A stretch of DNA of 64,000 nucleotides from Umbelopsis ramanniana AG (GCF_025399195.1 NW_026252127.1:124001-188000); one strand, 5' to 3'. Shown: positions 9,504 through 21,147, counted from the first letter of the stretch. A program made the numbers and translations. Notes: generated by a model not told the origin, from the letters alone.

Positions 9504-12500
9504 ATGGGCAATACCGTATCATCTGGGCCGACATCCTCGTCTTCAACACGCCTTCCTTATTCACAACCCATCGCTAACGGTTCGTCTACCTTTCATTCCC
9601 GAGACAAGGATCGCGACTGGCGTTCACAGTACTCGGATTCCCGACCTTCTATAAGCAGTTTACATCCCTCCGCAATGGGTAGTCCATCCATCAGGAGCCT
9701 AAGGAAAAAAGGCTCAAACGAGACCCTGGGTAGTGGTCATCGTGTTTATCATCACAGTAACGCCTCGAATGTCAGTATGGCTAGCAAAGCATCAAAAGCA
9801 TCTAGTTGGAAGAAGAAATATGGTGAGCGCATTCTCGACATCGGCAAACCCACAGAATTCGAACATGGAATTCATGTCGAGTATAATAGGCAGAATGGAA
9901 AGTTCATGGTAAGTTTTAAACTCTTAATTGTATGATACACAGCATTGCCTTGAACCTCCTAACATGTGCCAACTTCACTCTGTTTGAATAGGGATTGCCG
10001 GATGTATGGCAAGAATCACTGCCTAGCGACGATATTCTAAATACCACATTTATAAACCCACACCTTGTACCATCACCCGCATCCAAAGGTATAATTCGGC
10101 GTATTTTCAATTGCGCATCTGAAGAATTTCATTATCTGATTGTTTTACCGAATCGTCGTCTTGTCTGTTTAGTATCAACACCACCCCGAACAACTTCGAA
10201 CCAAGCAGCTAATCAGATCGGCACTCCATTTAATGTCCAGCATAATGTACATGTTCAAGTAGATCAAAGTCGTGTCGGTTTCACGGTAAGAACAAGCGTT
10301 TCTGAGTAAAGCTGCATTGTGTCGCATTCATAAATCCCGTGTCTAATAACTTTCATCGCTGGATGCAGGGTCTACCACCTGGATGGGCAGATATATTGGA
10401 AGCATCAGGGGTACCAAAAGATGTTATCAATTCTCACCCGCAGACTGTAGCACAGATTATGCAGCTGCGCATGCCAGGTTCCTTACAGCAACAACAGCAA
10501 CCACAACGACCAAAACAACCGACGACAACATCAGCGAAAGAAAAGGAAAATGCTGCAGGTGATAACCGTCCGAAAGACGTCCCAAAAGCATCCGCAAATG
10601 GTGTCGAAGAAAGTAATAAGGATGAAAATCCGTCACAAAAATCCATCAGCAAAATGAAGTCAAGAACGTCGAGTCTTCCCATTGGGTTTGCACCACCTTC
10701 TCGATCTCGTTCATCTAGACTATCAAAGAAGCAATCGATCAACGATCTAAAGTCAACTGACGATGTACAAGAAATAGGATATATGTCTGTTTCTCCAGAC
10801 TCGCCGTTGGAATCGCCTCGAGGAGCTGATCAAGATACCAAACCCACCCTCACAATTGTGTCCACTGACATTAACACAAACACTGCGATTAAGGAAGACG
10901 ATGAGAATCCGGAAAATACTGATACACAAGTCGACAACCCATTGGATGCTTTCAAACTAGGTATGTTTACGCATGATAATATGACTTTAATCATCAGTTG
11001 TATGTCTAACATGAACTGACAAAATGCATTTCTATGATTTTCAAGCCGATATCGTTGATTCCACCGACCCTCATGGTATATATACAAATATGACGCATAT
11101 CGCGGAAGGTGAATCGGGCAACATGTATGCAGCCAAGCATTCTCTGACGAATAGAACCGTGAGTACCATTTGAAGACAGCATCGGCATGTTAGGAAGAAC
11201 CTGTAAACTAAAGATCATGTATAGGTTGCGGTTAAAATTATCCCTCGAACAGCTGAAGCGAAAATGAGCAAGATTCGAAACGAATTAACGACTATGAAAA
11301 TGAGCAGGCACCCTAACGTAGTAGAGTATATCACAAGTTACCTTACCGAGACTGAGTTATGGGTCGTCATGGAGTGTATGGATGTCTCTCTGGCGGATAT
11401 AATTTCCATTAGTCCCGATGAGGTTCCTCATGTATCTGAGGCACAGATTGCTCGTATTACAAGGGACATTTTACGAGCACTTTGTCGTATTCATCGACTA
11501 AATCGAATTCATCGAGACATCCGCAGCGACAATATTTTGTTCAACACTAGAGGTGAAGTAAAGTTGGCCGATTTTGGTCACTGCGCGCAACTATCCGTAC
11601 AACAGCCAAAACGAAACTCTGTTGTTGGAACGCCATACTGGATGGTAGGCCATATTCCATTCGTTTGAGAAGGTCATGTATATAGTTGCTAATCCCTTCA
11701 TATAGGCCCCTGAAGTGATAAAAGGACTGGATTATGACGCCAAGGCTGATATATGGAGCTTGGGTGTGCTGTTGATCGAAATGATGGAAGGCAACCCTCC
11801 ATATGTTGAATATCCACCTTTGAGGGTATGTGAGATCATACGTGCAGGAAATCAAACTTTGTCATTCATTCATACTCACTATTATCATTAGGCTCTCTTT
11901 TTAATCGCCTCCAATGGACTGCCACCACTCAAGGAAGGTAGTAAATGGTCCGAAAACTTCATGGACTTTTATAAGCAATGTACCAATCCTAATCCAGCTG
12001 AACGACCGGAAGCCGATGTATTGTTAAAGGTAAAGTGATCAATATAAAAACCCACTCTTTGTTACAGCATGATAGTTAATTCTTGTTCAATAGCATCCGT
12101 TCGTAACAACTGGCGTCGGCACTACTCAAGACATTGTTGCCTTGATTGACGAGACGCGACGTTTGGAGCTGCTTCAGCAGGAGGAAGAAGGTGATGATGA
12201 AGGAGAAGAAGGACAGACAGATGAGGAGACTGAGGAAGAAGAAAACGAAACAAATGATCTCACGGTAACGTCAAAGGCTGGGGAAGAGACGACAGATCGT
12301 CAGCAAATGGACGCAGGATCAGAATTACAATCCCGAAGCACATTAGAGTCGACCACGTCAACGGCTATCCCAACGATTGCCATAGGTAATGATGACTCAA
12401 GAAGTAAAGAGTCAGTCATTCAAAATGAGGAAGCTGCTAAAGGTGATGAAAGTCAACCTGTTTCATCAACCATTCAAACGATACCCGTGACGTCAGGCAA

Positions 12501-12732
12501 AGATGACCTGCCAGTTGATTCAACGTTTATGACTGAAGTGTTGTCCATGTTTGATGGCATAGTATCTTCCACCACTCCAAAATCTGACAGCGGACTAGGT
12601 GTAGACGATGGTAAAAAGTCTTCAAACGGTACAGAATACACGGATTCTGATAGCGATATTGAGGAAGGAGTCATCAAACAAATTCAACGAAGGACAATTT
12701 TGACCAGTGACTTAACCATTAGTCGTGTATGA
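9504..12732 (+). CDS. PAK/STE20-family protein kinase with tandem CRIB domains
   Basis: A p21-activated kinase acts downstream of Rho-type GTPases (Cdc42/Rac) in polarity and MAP-kinase signalling. Eight exons (9504-9908, 9992-10285, 10369-10960, 11046-11158, 11225-11644, 11706-11825, 11892-12029, 12094-12732) give 906 residues. A possible N-myristoylation site (MGNTVS) opens the protein. CRIB 1 starts at I113 (IGKPTEFEHGIHVEY…) and CRIB 2 at I211 (IGTPFNVQHNVHVQV…). After CRIB 2 comes GLPPGWADILEASGV, like a PAK autoinhibitory segment. A Ser/Gln-rich linker leads to the kinase: lysine K472 in VAVKII, HRDIRSDN at 564-571, DFG at 584-586, and activation loop VVGTPYWMAPEVI. The acidic 200-residue C-terminal tail is unusual. 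No PH domain is seen, unlike Cla4. Confidence 0.93.
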
Positions 12733-13234
12733 GCAGATGATATGGCTTAAGTTGTTCCTACCGTTAAAATCATTCTATATGGAAGATCCTCTTCTTTTCC
12801 ATTTTTTAATTCTACGTATACTAAACCTTTCAGGAATTTTCCCCCATTCGTTTACATGTAATATCTATTGCCTTAGGACCAAGGTGGCATTCGATCTAGC
12901 TTTCAGCGTATTTATTTCTACTTCCATCTCTATTGTATGTTTTTTGGTTCAGCGATTATATACTTTTTATCTATTCTTCATCTCTTCATTTTTACTACTG
13001 TCTGTAGAACTTCTCTTCACTTCTTTGTTGTATTATCATTTTTTTCCGTCCACACAACATAGCAACTTCTTGAAAGACCTTTCCTAGTATGTTTAAATCT
13101 GGGTTTTTTTTGAGGGGTTTAATTCTATTCGCTGACCGCAAAGAACACGTCGCGTCCAGTAAATTTTCCGCTGCTTTCACCAGTATTTTGCAGCCTTTTC
13201 TGCAAAGGAACGTTTGCTGTTATACAGAGCCATC
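12733..13234. other. intergenic, T-rich 3' flank and promoter
   Basis: This stretch is very T-rich, with polypyrimidine stretches from 12760 to 13060. It serves as the 3' region of the kinase gene and the promoter of the TOG-protein gene. Open frames here are low-complexity F/L/S reads of T-rich DNA. Confidence 0.6.
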
Positions 13235-15100
13235 ATGGCCTTCAAAGGTTCCATTTCTGTAAGTACATTGTATGATGTAGGCACCAGCTTACCAGGTCAA
13301 AGCTGATTCGCGTCTTACTTCCTTCATGCTACACCACTCTTGGTATGTCACTTTAGATATCGACGGAATCAGAACTGGATCGAGAAATTAAGCGAATCTG
13401 CGCCTTATTTCAAAAGAAAGAGACGGAAGAGACATGGGAACAGTTTGATCTTGCGCTAAAAAACGTTTCAAAGTGGACAAAGGAAGGTGCGACATCAATG
13501 GAGAATTTCATTCCAGCCATCAAAACTCTGAAAGAGCCCATTGTGAAATCGGTAAGTGTCTTGGTCAGCCTGACTGACGTTAGCAAATACGATATCTAAC
13601 TACATTTCGGTTATTGACAATTCTATAAATGTTTCGTAGTTATTAACAGAGCGCAGTCGATTGTCCGGAACAACCACTGACCTGCTAGAACAACTTGCCA
13701 TCCATCTTAAACGTTCCTTTGAGCCATTCAATGATGGCATTTTACCGCATATCATGAAGTTATTCACACGATCCAACAAACTTTTTGTCAGCCGTTCCAT
13801 CAAGTGCGTATCGGTCATCATACAACATGCAAAAATCCCTCGAGCCATTCCTCAATTTTGTAAAGCCATTACCAAGCCTGATCCGAACAAACAGATGAGA
13901 ATGGGGGCTGCCCAGTGCTTGACTAGTAGCATTGAGTTCAATGCTTCGTCTGACTTGGAACATCATTTGGAGATTATCGAAAACGCTATACGAGTGGGAG
14001 CCATGGATCCAGCTCCTGAAGTACGCGAAGTCGTCAGAAAGTGCTTCGAGATGTACAAAAAGCAACTGCCTGAGCCATCAATCATGTAAGTTTACCTGCA
14101 TCCTATACAGCTGACGAAGCCATGCAATCCCAGTTGATCTCATTTTGGATGATTAAACTAATATCGATTCTCTCCAGTTTCATCGCCAGTTTACCAGCTA
14201 ACATTCGTAAATATTTAAAGATTGCTGGCAAGGGAGAATCCAATTTACGTGTTGGAAATATTCCTCCCTCCCATCGCCCAACAGTAATCTCGGCAAAATC
14301 ATCTTCTTTTGGAGATGTTCGTCGATTAGCCATAAGCAAAAATGCCATTCCTGGTAAAGCACTTCATCGAGCGCACTCCCACCCTCCTTCAGAAACAAAA
14401 TCTTTGCTTGAAGCTCCCGTACCAAAACGGCAAGCTTCTTATCACATACCGAACGGGTCATCAAAACCTCCAGCAACAAAACGCTTGCGCACAGATCAAA
14501 GCCGTCTGGCACGGCCAGTGACATCTCAAACTGCGCATTCCGACACTGCCATACCTGGACCCAATGTTACTACAGATTCTACTCCTCCAACAAGACAAGG
14601 CACCCCATCTAGCGTGACTGAAACAACCCCTCCTCCTACATTAGAATCCCCAATAGACGATCTTTTGCTGGTCAAGAATGAGAATGGAGATACGAAGCAT
14701 AAGGATCAACAGAGCTCCTCTCAGCCAATCTCAAGTACCCCACCGATATCAGCCAGACCGCCATCATCCTTCAGGCGATCACGGTCAAGCTTATTATCAT
14801 CAGCTCGTCGATCACTAGGAGATCCAGTTCGACCGGTAAAAAGTTATCAACTTGGTCACGGTAAGTTTTGATCACATCCGGCTAGTTTACGTAACAGAAG
14901 ATTAACAGAGGATCTATTCAGATCAAAATGGTGCTACCATAATTCGCCAGTCATCAAGTAGTCCCACTACGACACCGTCAAAAACTGGGACCGAAGTGAA
15001 ACTTCAAAATGACAAAACGAAAAAACCATTAGTAGCGAGCACGGAGGCTAAGGAACATGCTAACAATGCTCCAGTCATGCCATCCGCATCAAATCAGTAG
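13235..15100 (+). CDS. short CLASP/Stu1-like TOG-domain protein
   Basis: CLASP proteins bind tubulin and stabilise microtubules at the cell cortex and kinetochore. The start is MAFKGSIS, followed by an intron. An alpha-helical array of CLASP_N (TOG) type follows: LDREIKRICALFQKKETEET, LLEQLAIHLKRSFEPFNDGI, RSIKCVSVIIQHAKIPRAI, KQMRMGAAQCLTSSI and PAPEVREVVRKCFEMY. The rest, about 300 residues, is Ser/Pro/Thr-rich and basic (KRLRTDQSRLARP, FRRSRSSLLSSARRSL), as in microtubule-lattice binding tails. Only one TOG array is present, and nothing resembling the CLASP C-terminal cargo domain is visible. It may be a distinct short paralogue. It follows the PAK gene in the same direction. Confidence 0.8.
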
Positions 15101-15460
15101 AGTTTCTACGAAGTAGATAAATTCGTAAATGTAGTAGTTTGTTCTGATGCCTAATGTATTTATATTTGTCTTTCATAAACACCCACAATTCCTTTTCACT
15201 CCCGTAGTATAACAGTTTTTGGTATTAAGCTTTCTAATTTTATAAGATCTAGAGTAGAGTTTAGCAAGAAATATATAAATTATGGATAACCTTTGCATCC
15301 AAATCTTGGACTATTGAGCAATTCGATTTTCAGAGTCCGCATACACTTTTTCTTGCCTAAAGTGCAGTCACATAAATTTCAAGTTTTGAGGTTGCCAAAG
15401 TTTTGGAAGTTTTACCAGCGACTTGAATCGGCTTCTCATTGACTGTTACAACTGGGGATA
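15101..15460. other. intergenic between TOG-protein gene and RPC53
   Basis: Some 360 bp with AT-rich 3' flank. Nothing coding is recognised. Confidence 0.6.
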
Positions 15461-17180
15461 ATGGAGCAGAACCAGCAGGAAACCCCTTCGAGAAAGCCCT
15501 CTGTACGAAAGCCTTCTGAGAATGCTTCGGAGGGCTCAGCAGCAAATGCTGGATCCAAATCCCTTGGATCGCTCAAAACAGACACACCTGCCTCTGGACG
15601 ACTTGGTAGCGTAAATGACGACTCAAAGAAAACCCGAGGTGGTGCTTCTAAAGTATGCGTTCTCCATAGTTCGAATTTATGATGCTCTATTGTCTATATC
15701 AAAGCGATTTTCTAACAAACCATCGACAGATGAAATTTCGACCCACTGTGCCCACTAAGCGAATCAAGAAGGAGCCGTAAGTGGCTAAAAGCTATTAATA
15801 ATGCACGACTGTAGGAGAACCAACGTAACTGACTCTCATATTTTGGGTACAATAGAACACCTTCCATTGTGGAAAATGCTCTCAAAGCTGTGAGTCAATT
15901 GTGACAAGTTTGACTTCGCCATCAATTTGCTATATATGGATAACTAACCTTCATATTTTTATATACTTGAAAATAGGAAAATGGACATCAAGAAAGTCGA
16001 GATTCGGCTCGAGGAAGAGGGCGAGGAAGAGGAAGAGGTCGCGGTAGAGGTTAGATAAGCCAACATTGTTTATTTCGAGAGTTGGAGGGACTTGTATTAA
16101 GTTGTTCTTGCTATTACAGGTCGAGACGAGGCTGAAGCTGTTGCATCTGGCCCATTTGCACTTGGTCCTTCAGCACAGAGATCTAGAGGTCGAACATTTG
16201 CAGCGCCCTCCGGTAAAATATCGTTTTCGCAAGATGTCAATAAGACTCTGGCAACCGACGACGGCTTCGATATGACTGAAATATATGGATTTAACTCGGA
16301 TCCTATGGCTCCAATGGCTGTACCCAGCAAGGCTACTATGGAAGCTTGGGAAAAGGAAAAGGAAGCTGCAAAAATGAAGAAGAAGGGAAAGATGCCCGAG
16401 AATTCAGAAGAAAAGTTTCGGGATGCCAATGGAGATATCAAAGGTAAGATTGGAAATTATATTCACATGTGGTAGACCAACGTCAGAATGTTAAACCTTG
16501 CATACCTATTTAGTCAAAGTAGAAGATGATGGTACTGGCATGAATGGAGTGAAGGATGAAGATGAACGTATGGATGTAGATAACGTTACTAACGTTGAAG
16601 ATGTAAGCAAAGAGTTCGTTTCGCTCTTCAATTAAGCGAGCTCGTGTTGCTAATTCAGACGCTCTACATCTAATGATAGAATAACCTACCATTCGATGAC
16701 GACCAGCTTTACTTCTTCCAATTACCCGCAGTTCTTCCTCGATTCAAACTTTCTAACCAAGAAGTAGCTAATGCTGAACCAGCCAACGGTAGTACTAGCG
16801 AAAGCCAGCCAGCAGCCGCAGATAGAAGGCAAACAAACGGTGGTGAAAAGATACCTATTCCGACTGATGCAGAGTTTGATCAAACACAAGAAGGACGCAT
16901 TGGGTCGCTACTGGTATACAAAAGTGGCAAAGTCAAGATGAAGATTGGTTCAGTATACCTAGAGGTATGTGTTTTGATCTGGCCGTTTTCGTTGGTGGCA
17001 ATATACTCATATTTTACTTGACTTACCTTGCAGGTGGCTTCTGGAACTGATCCAAGATTCTTAGAATCCTTGGTTATCCTTGATAACAAAAATGCAACTA
17101 GAACCAGCGCAGTTTCTGTGGGAAACATTGCACACAAGTATATTTGTGTACCTGATATCGACAGCTTACTCGTACCATGA
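15461..17180 (+). CDS. RPC53: RNA polymerase III subunit RPC4/C53
   Basis: C53 forms, with C37, the TFIIF-like Pol III subcomplex used for initiation and termination on tRNA and 5S genes. The C-terminal RPC4 domain is clear: FFQLPAVLPRF, then EGRIGSLLVYKSGKVKMKIG, YLEVASGTDPRFLE and HKYICVPDIDSLL at the end. The N-terminal half is disordered and Ser/Lys-rich, with a short basic block KFRPTVPTKRIKKE and a run of alternating Gly-Arg (about 15980-16055) that could bind RNA or DNA. There are about eight exons, several of them short (for example 15731-15779 and 15856-15891). The start is the first ATG of the open frame. Two tRNA genes in the window would be its type of template. Confidence 0.92.
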
Positions 17181-17435
17181 AAAAGCATTGGTTATCCCCC
17201 TCCCTCTTGTTTTATGAGATATACGCAACCTCACAAGCAAGGCAAAGCAAAAAAGAATAAAATGTATTATAGACTTTTGAGACGGTTAATGCGCGCATCC
17301 TCCACGTAGCAACTCGTCGCACATTAAAATTTCTGAGAACATTACCCTCTCGAGACCTACAGCTTCCTTCTCATTGTGTGCTGGTGGCCGAATCATCAGC
17401 TCTACTTGGGTCATTTACATTTTGTATTATTCACA

Positions 17436-18600
17436 ATGCTAGCTTTGGCCGTTAGTGGACTTATTCTCATAACAGTTTTTACCTATATTTACCAACTCGT
17501 CGATCGATTTGAGACAGGCGCCTCATCGATCGACCCGCCATCCCCATACTTTGACCATAGCAACATTCTCCTTGTTACAGCTCACCCTGACGATGAGTGT
17601 ATGTTCTTTGGGCCAGTCTTGTGCAATCTGACAAGCAAAAGTCTCAAAAACCAAGTCCACGTGCTGTGCCTGTCAAAAGGTAATGAAACAAACACTAAGC
17701 TGAGAAAACGTATATATGCACTCGCATGCATAGCAACGTACAGTTGATTGATCAACGTTTATAGGTGATGCGGAGAACTTGGGGAATCAACGTAAACGAG
17801 AGTTAGTCAAGAGCTGCCAGGTTCTCGGGATACCGAGTTCACGCGTCAAAACCGTCGACCATCCGTAAGTATTTTATTTTGCGAAAACAGTTGGGTGGCC
17901 AAGGGGTCAAAGGGTCTGATGGTGGTAAGGAGATAGTTTTCTCACACTGTTCCTTCATAGAGACTTGCCAGACAGTATGAAAATTGAGTGGAACGCATCC
18001 CTCGTATCCAGTATTATTCAGGAGTATGTTACTAAACATGATATTCAAATCGTAAGTAGTATGCATTGTGCGTGGATTGGGCTTTGGTATATCCCATTCA
18101 AGCAAGAGAGACGATGGTCGTCGGTAGCTAAAGATGTCTATCACAGATCATCACATTTGACAACTATGGAGTATCTGGCCATACTAATCACCAAGCAGCT
18201 TACCGTGGAGCACTGTAAGTAGATGGCACATTTTTGTTTACTTCGAAACTGCGGCATTGTATTTATTTTTAATCTGCGTGTTCTTTCAATCCCATTGGCT
18301 TCTCGTAGACAATACGTAAAGACTTCTGGTAATGGAACGGTCAGCCTTTACAAGCTGCCATCGGTTTCCCTCGTGCGCAAATATATCGGGCTAGGAGATC
18401 TCCCATTAGCTATATTCAGCAGCCGCATGGTCAAGACGTCCACCCCCAAAAACAGCTTATTATTTCTGTCTTCGCCCGGACAGTACCTGATAACGCATAA
18501 AGCGATGCGACAACATAGTAGTCAACTTGTATGGTTTCGCTGGCTGTACGTGATATTTTCGCGATATATGGTGATTAATGAATTAGAAAAGGTTTCGTAA
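17436..18600 (+). CDS. GPI12: GPI12/PIG-L, GlcNAc-phosphatidylinositol de-N-acetylase
   Basis: This enzyme removes the acetyl group from GlcNAc-PI on the cytosolic face of the ER, the second step of GPI-anchor synthesis. The N-terminal membrane anchor is MLALAVSGLILITVFTYIY. The zinc/catalytic motif TAHPDDECMFFGP follows, and a second metal motif GVSGHTNHQA comes later; both are hallmarks of the PIG-L family. The exons join at SKG|DAENL, DHP|DLPDS, IQI|IITFD and GAL|QYVKT. The length (about 270 residues) is normal. The first in-frame ATG, 17436, precedes the hydrophobic segment; an upstream GTG is not used in eukaryotes. Confidence 0.94.
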
Positions 18601-18699
18601 GAGTAACGTTGAAAAGCGGATCCAAAACTTTGCCAATAGGACGTCGGTTAGCTTTGTGCACTCAGTCAATTTGCATTGAAATTTTGGCGGCTGGTCTGG

Positions 18700-18815
18700 C
18701 TTTGGCTGGCCGTGTTTTCGTTCGTTTCCTTTTCCCTTTTCCCTTAGCTTTTATTTTTTTTCCCCCTTCCTTCCTTCTTTCTTTCCTTTCTTCTCTCCGC
18801 AAAATAAAAAAAAAT
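18700..18815 (+). promoter_or_regulatory. polypyrimidine-rich promoter/5' leader upstream of the HMG-box gene
   Basis: An almost pure C/T tract (about 18715-18799) ends about 60-75 bp before the ATG of the next gene. Such tracts are common near fungal transcription starts. Its role is inferred from position only. Confidence 0.4.
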
Positions 18816-18874
18816 TAATACTCGCAAAACACCGTGGCTGCAATCTTCCGACTAAACCACTGACACATACAACC

Positions 18875-20116
18875 ATGACTACAGTTGAAGGTATCATCAT
18901 CATGAAATACCATGTTGTATAAATATACACACTTCTTTACCACCCCATAGTTAACCGTCAAATCGTTCTCTTTCAGATCCAGCCATCAAGCGTAAATATA
19001 AGGAGCTAAAGAAGCGTATTCGAGACATTGAAGACGTAAGCAAATTTGTTTTTTTTATTTTATTTGCCTGCTAATGCTGACCGGTTGGGTGCGTGTTTTA
19101 GGACAATGACGTTCTCAACATTCGACTGACAAAAGCCAAAAAACATATTAATCGTCTACGATTAGAACGAAGGTATAATCTATTAATTCAGTCGTGATCG
19201 ACACAATGACCCACGGCGACATCTTTGCTATACATTAATGGTCGTGCACATACTAATCGTACATATGTTGTTGTTGCAGTGTCCTTTTGGAGCGACTAGA
19301 GCGTTCGACCGACTACATAGATGATTCGGATAGCAACTCCGATATATCGGACAGTGGAACTCATCCTCTGGTAGGTTTTTTGCAACATGGAAATAATGGC
19401 CTAATCTCCAACCACCATCGGAAGCGGAGGGTTATTGGGACTTTACACAGTTGAAAAGTCACTTGGCATTGACTGACCAGCCTTATTTTTTTTTTTCTTA
19501 TTTTCTATGACAGCTGGCTGAAATCAAATCTCGACATGACACCAAACCATCTGCATTAAGTGGATCGCAGGAGCACGGAGGACGACAAAAAGGTTCAGAA
19601 CCTAAACCAGCACGTAAGAAGAAGGATCCAAATGCGCCAAAAGGCCCAGGAAACGTGTTCTTCTTGTACAGCCGTATGGAGCGAGATAAAATTAAGGATG
19701 AATATCCCGGCGAAAACCAAGGCGACCTTACTCGTATTCTTGGTCATAAATGGAAGAATTTGGCAAAAGACGAAAAACAAAAGTACTATGACATTTACAA
19801 AAAGGAACAAGAAGAATATGAAGAAGCTATGAAATCGTACACAGCTTCTGCTTCAGTCACAGGTACTCCTGGATTGGAAACTGCTAGCCAGACAGAAGAT
19901 CATATGTCAATGGGCGAAGATGATGAAGAAGATATGCTGAACGAAGACGATGTTGAAACACCTGTGGCCCCAACCACCATTGACACCATCGTTGCTGACA
20001 CTAATCCCACTCGTTCACCAGCTCCCGAGTCATCACTACCATCTATTTCTCTCAATTCGGAGACTAATGCAGCGGCTCTCCCACCATCCTCTCCACTGGA
20101 TGAATCTTCACAATAG
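18875..20116 (+). CDS. HMG-box protein of NHP10/TFPT type (putative INO80 subunit)
   Basis: Probably a DNA-binding subunit of the INO80 chromatin remodeller. After MTTVEDPAIK comes a coiled coil ([40 protein letters not shown]) resembling the helical part of human TFPT and yeast Nhp10. A Ser/Asp stretch follows, then one HMG box starting [20 protein letters not shown] and including [20 protein letters not shown]. The C-terminus is acidic ([13 protein letters not shown]) and then Ser/Pro-rich. The five exons join in phase; the first encodes only MTTVE plus one base. An alternative is a general HMGB-like protein, but the N-terminal coil argues for the INO80 assignment. Its 3' end is convergent with MAGO. 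Confidence 0.82.
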
Positions 20117-20267
20117 TTATATTCTTTTTTCTCTCCCCTCAATTCTTTTTTCACAGAACAATGATCCACAGCAATCGACAAACTGGGGTTGTCTCCTTTT
20201 GTAATTTTAATGAATAGAAGTGTACGCACATTTTTTTGTGAAAATTTACAGTATGTCCATGTAGAAA

Positions 20268-21147
20268 TTAAATCGGTTTGATCTATATTATCATACATCC
20301 AAAAAAGAACCAGGATAAATGAATGCTGTAAGTAAAAAAAGAACAATGTTTCCGTATCGTCCACTATATCACATACCTTAAAGTGCAGAGAAATAAGGGA
20401 AAAGATCAAGCACTTGAGATCCTGCACCAAGTAATAGAATGCTCGAAGACCATCGGGATCATTACTTTCCTGGACTTCGCCTAATGACTGCAATTTTGCA
20501 GTCTTTATACAGATGGTTGGTAAATGATATTGCTATATCACACACAAGTCGCGACTAAACAGCAGGAAAATGCTATCATTACCTCGAAAGAAATATGTTC
20601 GTTGCCAAAGCGGATTTCAAGCTCTTGTCGACCCACTACGTTCTTTCGTGGCCATTGATTATCGTCTTCCCTAAATCACGAAATTAATACTCATGAAAGG
20701 CTCCACGTAATAAAACCTCCTATCTATTCATTAAAAGAATGAATAGATACCAATTCCGATTCTGGGTGATGTTGCTTACTTCATAATCTCGCTGTCCTCA
20801 ATGATACGCTTGAGTTCTTTCAACATAGTTGGGCTGAGATGCACTGCGAACGGAAATAGGTTAGATCAGTATAGATCACAACGATTGTCGTTCAATCTGC
20901 TTCTGGTAAGACGTACTTTCTTTGCGAATCAAGCTGTCGTTACGATATTGCGAATTATTGGCGTATCGGCACATGCCGTCGCCTCTGAATTCAAACTCGA
21001 GGAATTCATGACCGTATCGACCGGTATGACCTGAGCTATTTCAGTCATTCAAATGAAACTTGAGTTAGTGTGACGTCCGTGATTTCAATCATTCATTCTC
21101 TTGTTAACTTACTAATAGCGCACGTAGAATTCGTCGTCTGCGCCCAT
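20268..21147 (-). CDS. MAGO: Mago nashi, exon junction complex core subunit
   Basis: Mago pairs with Y14 to lock the exon junction complex on spliced mRNA. The start [12 protein letters not shown] is followed by [59 protein letters not shown] and [20 protein letters not shown], all typical of this highly conserved ~147-residue family. Exon 1 is 21113-21147 and exon 2 is 20917-21035. The last exon (20268-20282) encodes only IKPI plus stop, matching the family's C-terminus exactly. The intron before it runs from 20283 to 20376; if retained, the frame stays open far into antisense DNA. A functional EJC fits the intron-rich gene structure of this genome. Confidence 0.96.

Noticed and set aside
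19900-20493. 197-codon minus-strand frame antisense to the HMG-box gene
   Set aside because: Its upstream part is the real MAGO exon; the rest is intron read-through and antisense of an acidic/Ser-rich coding region.
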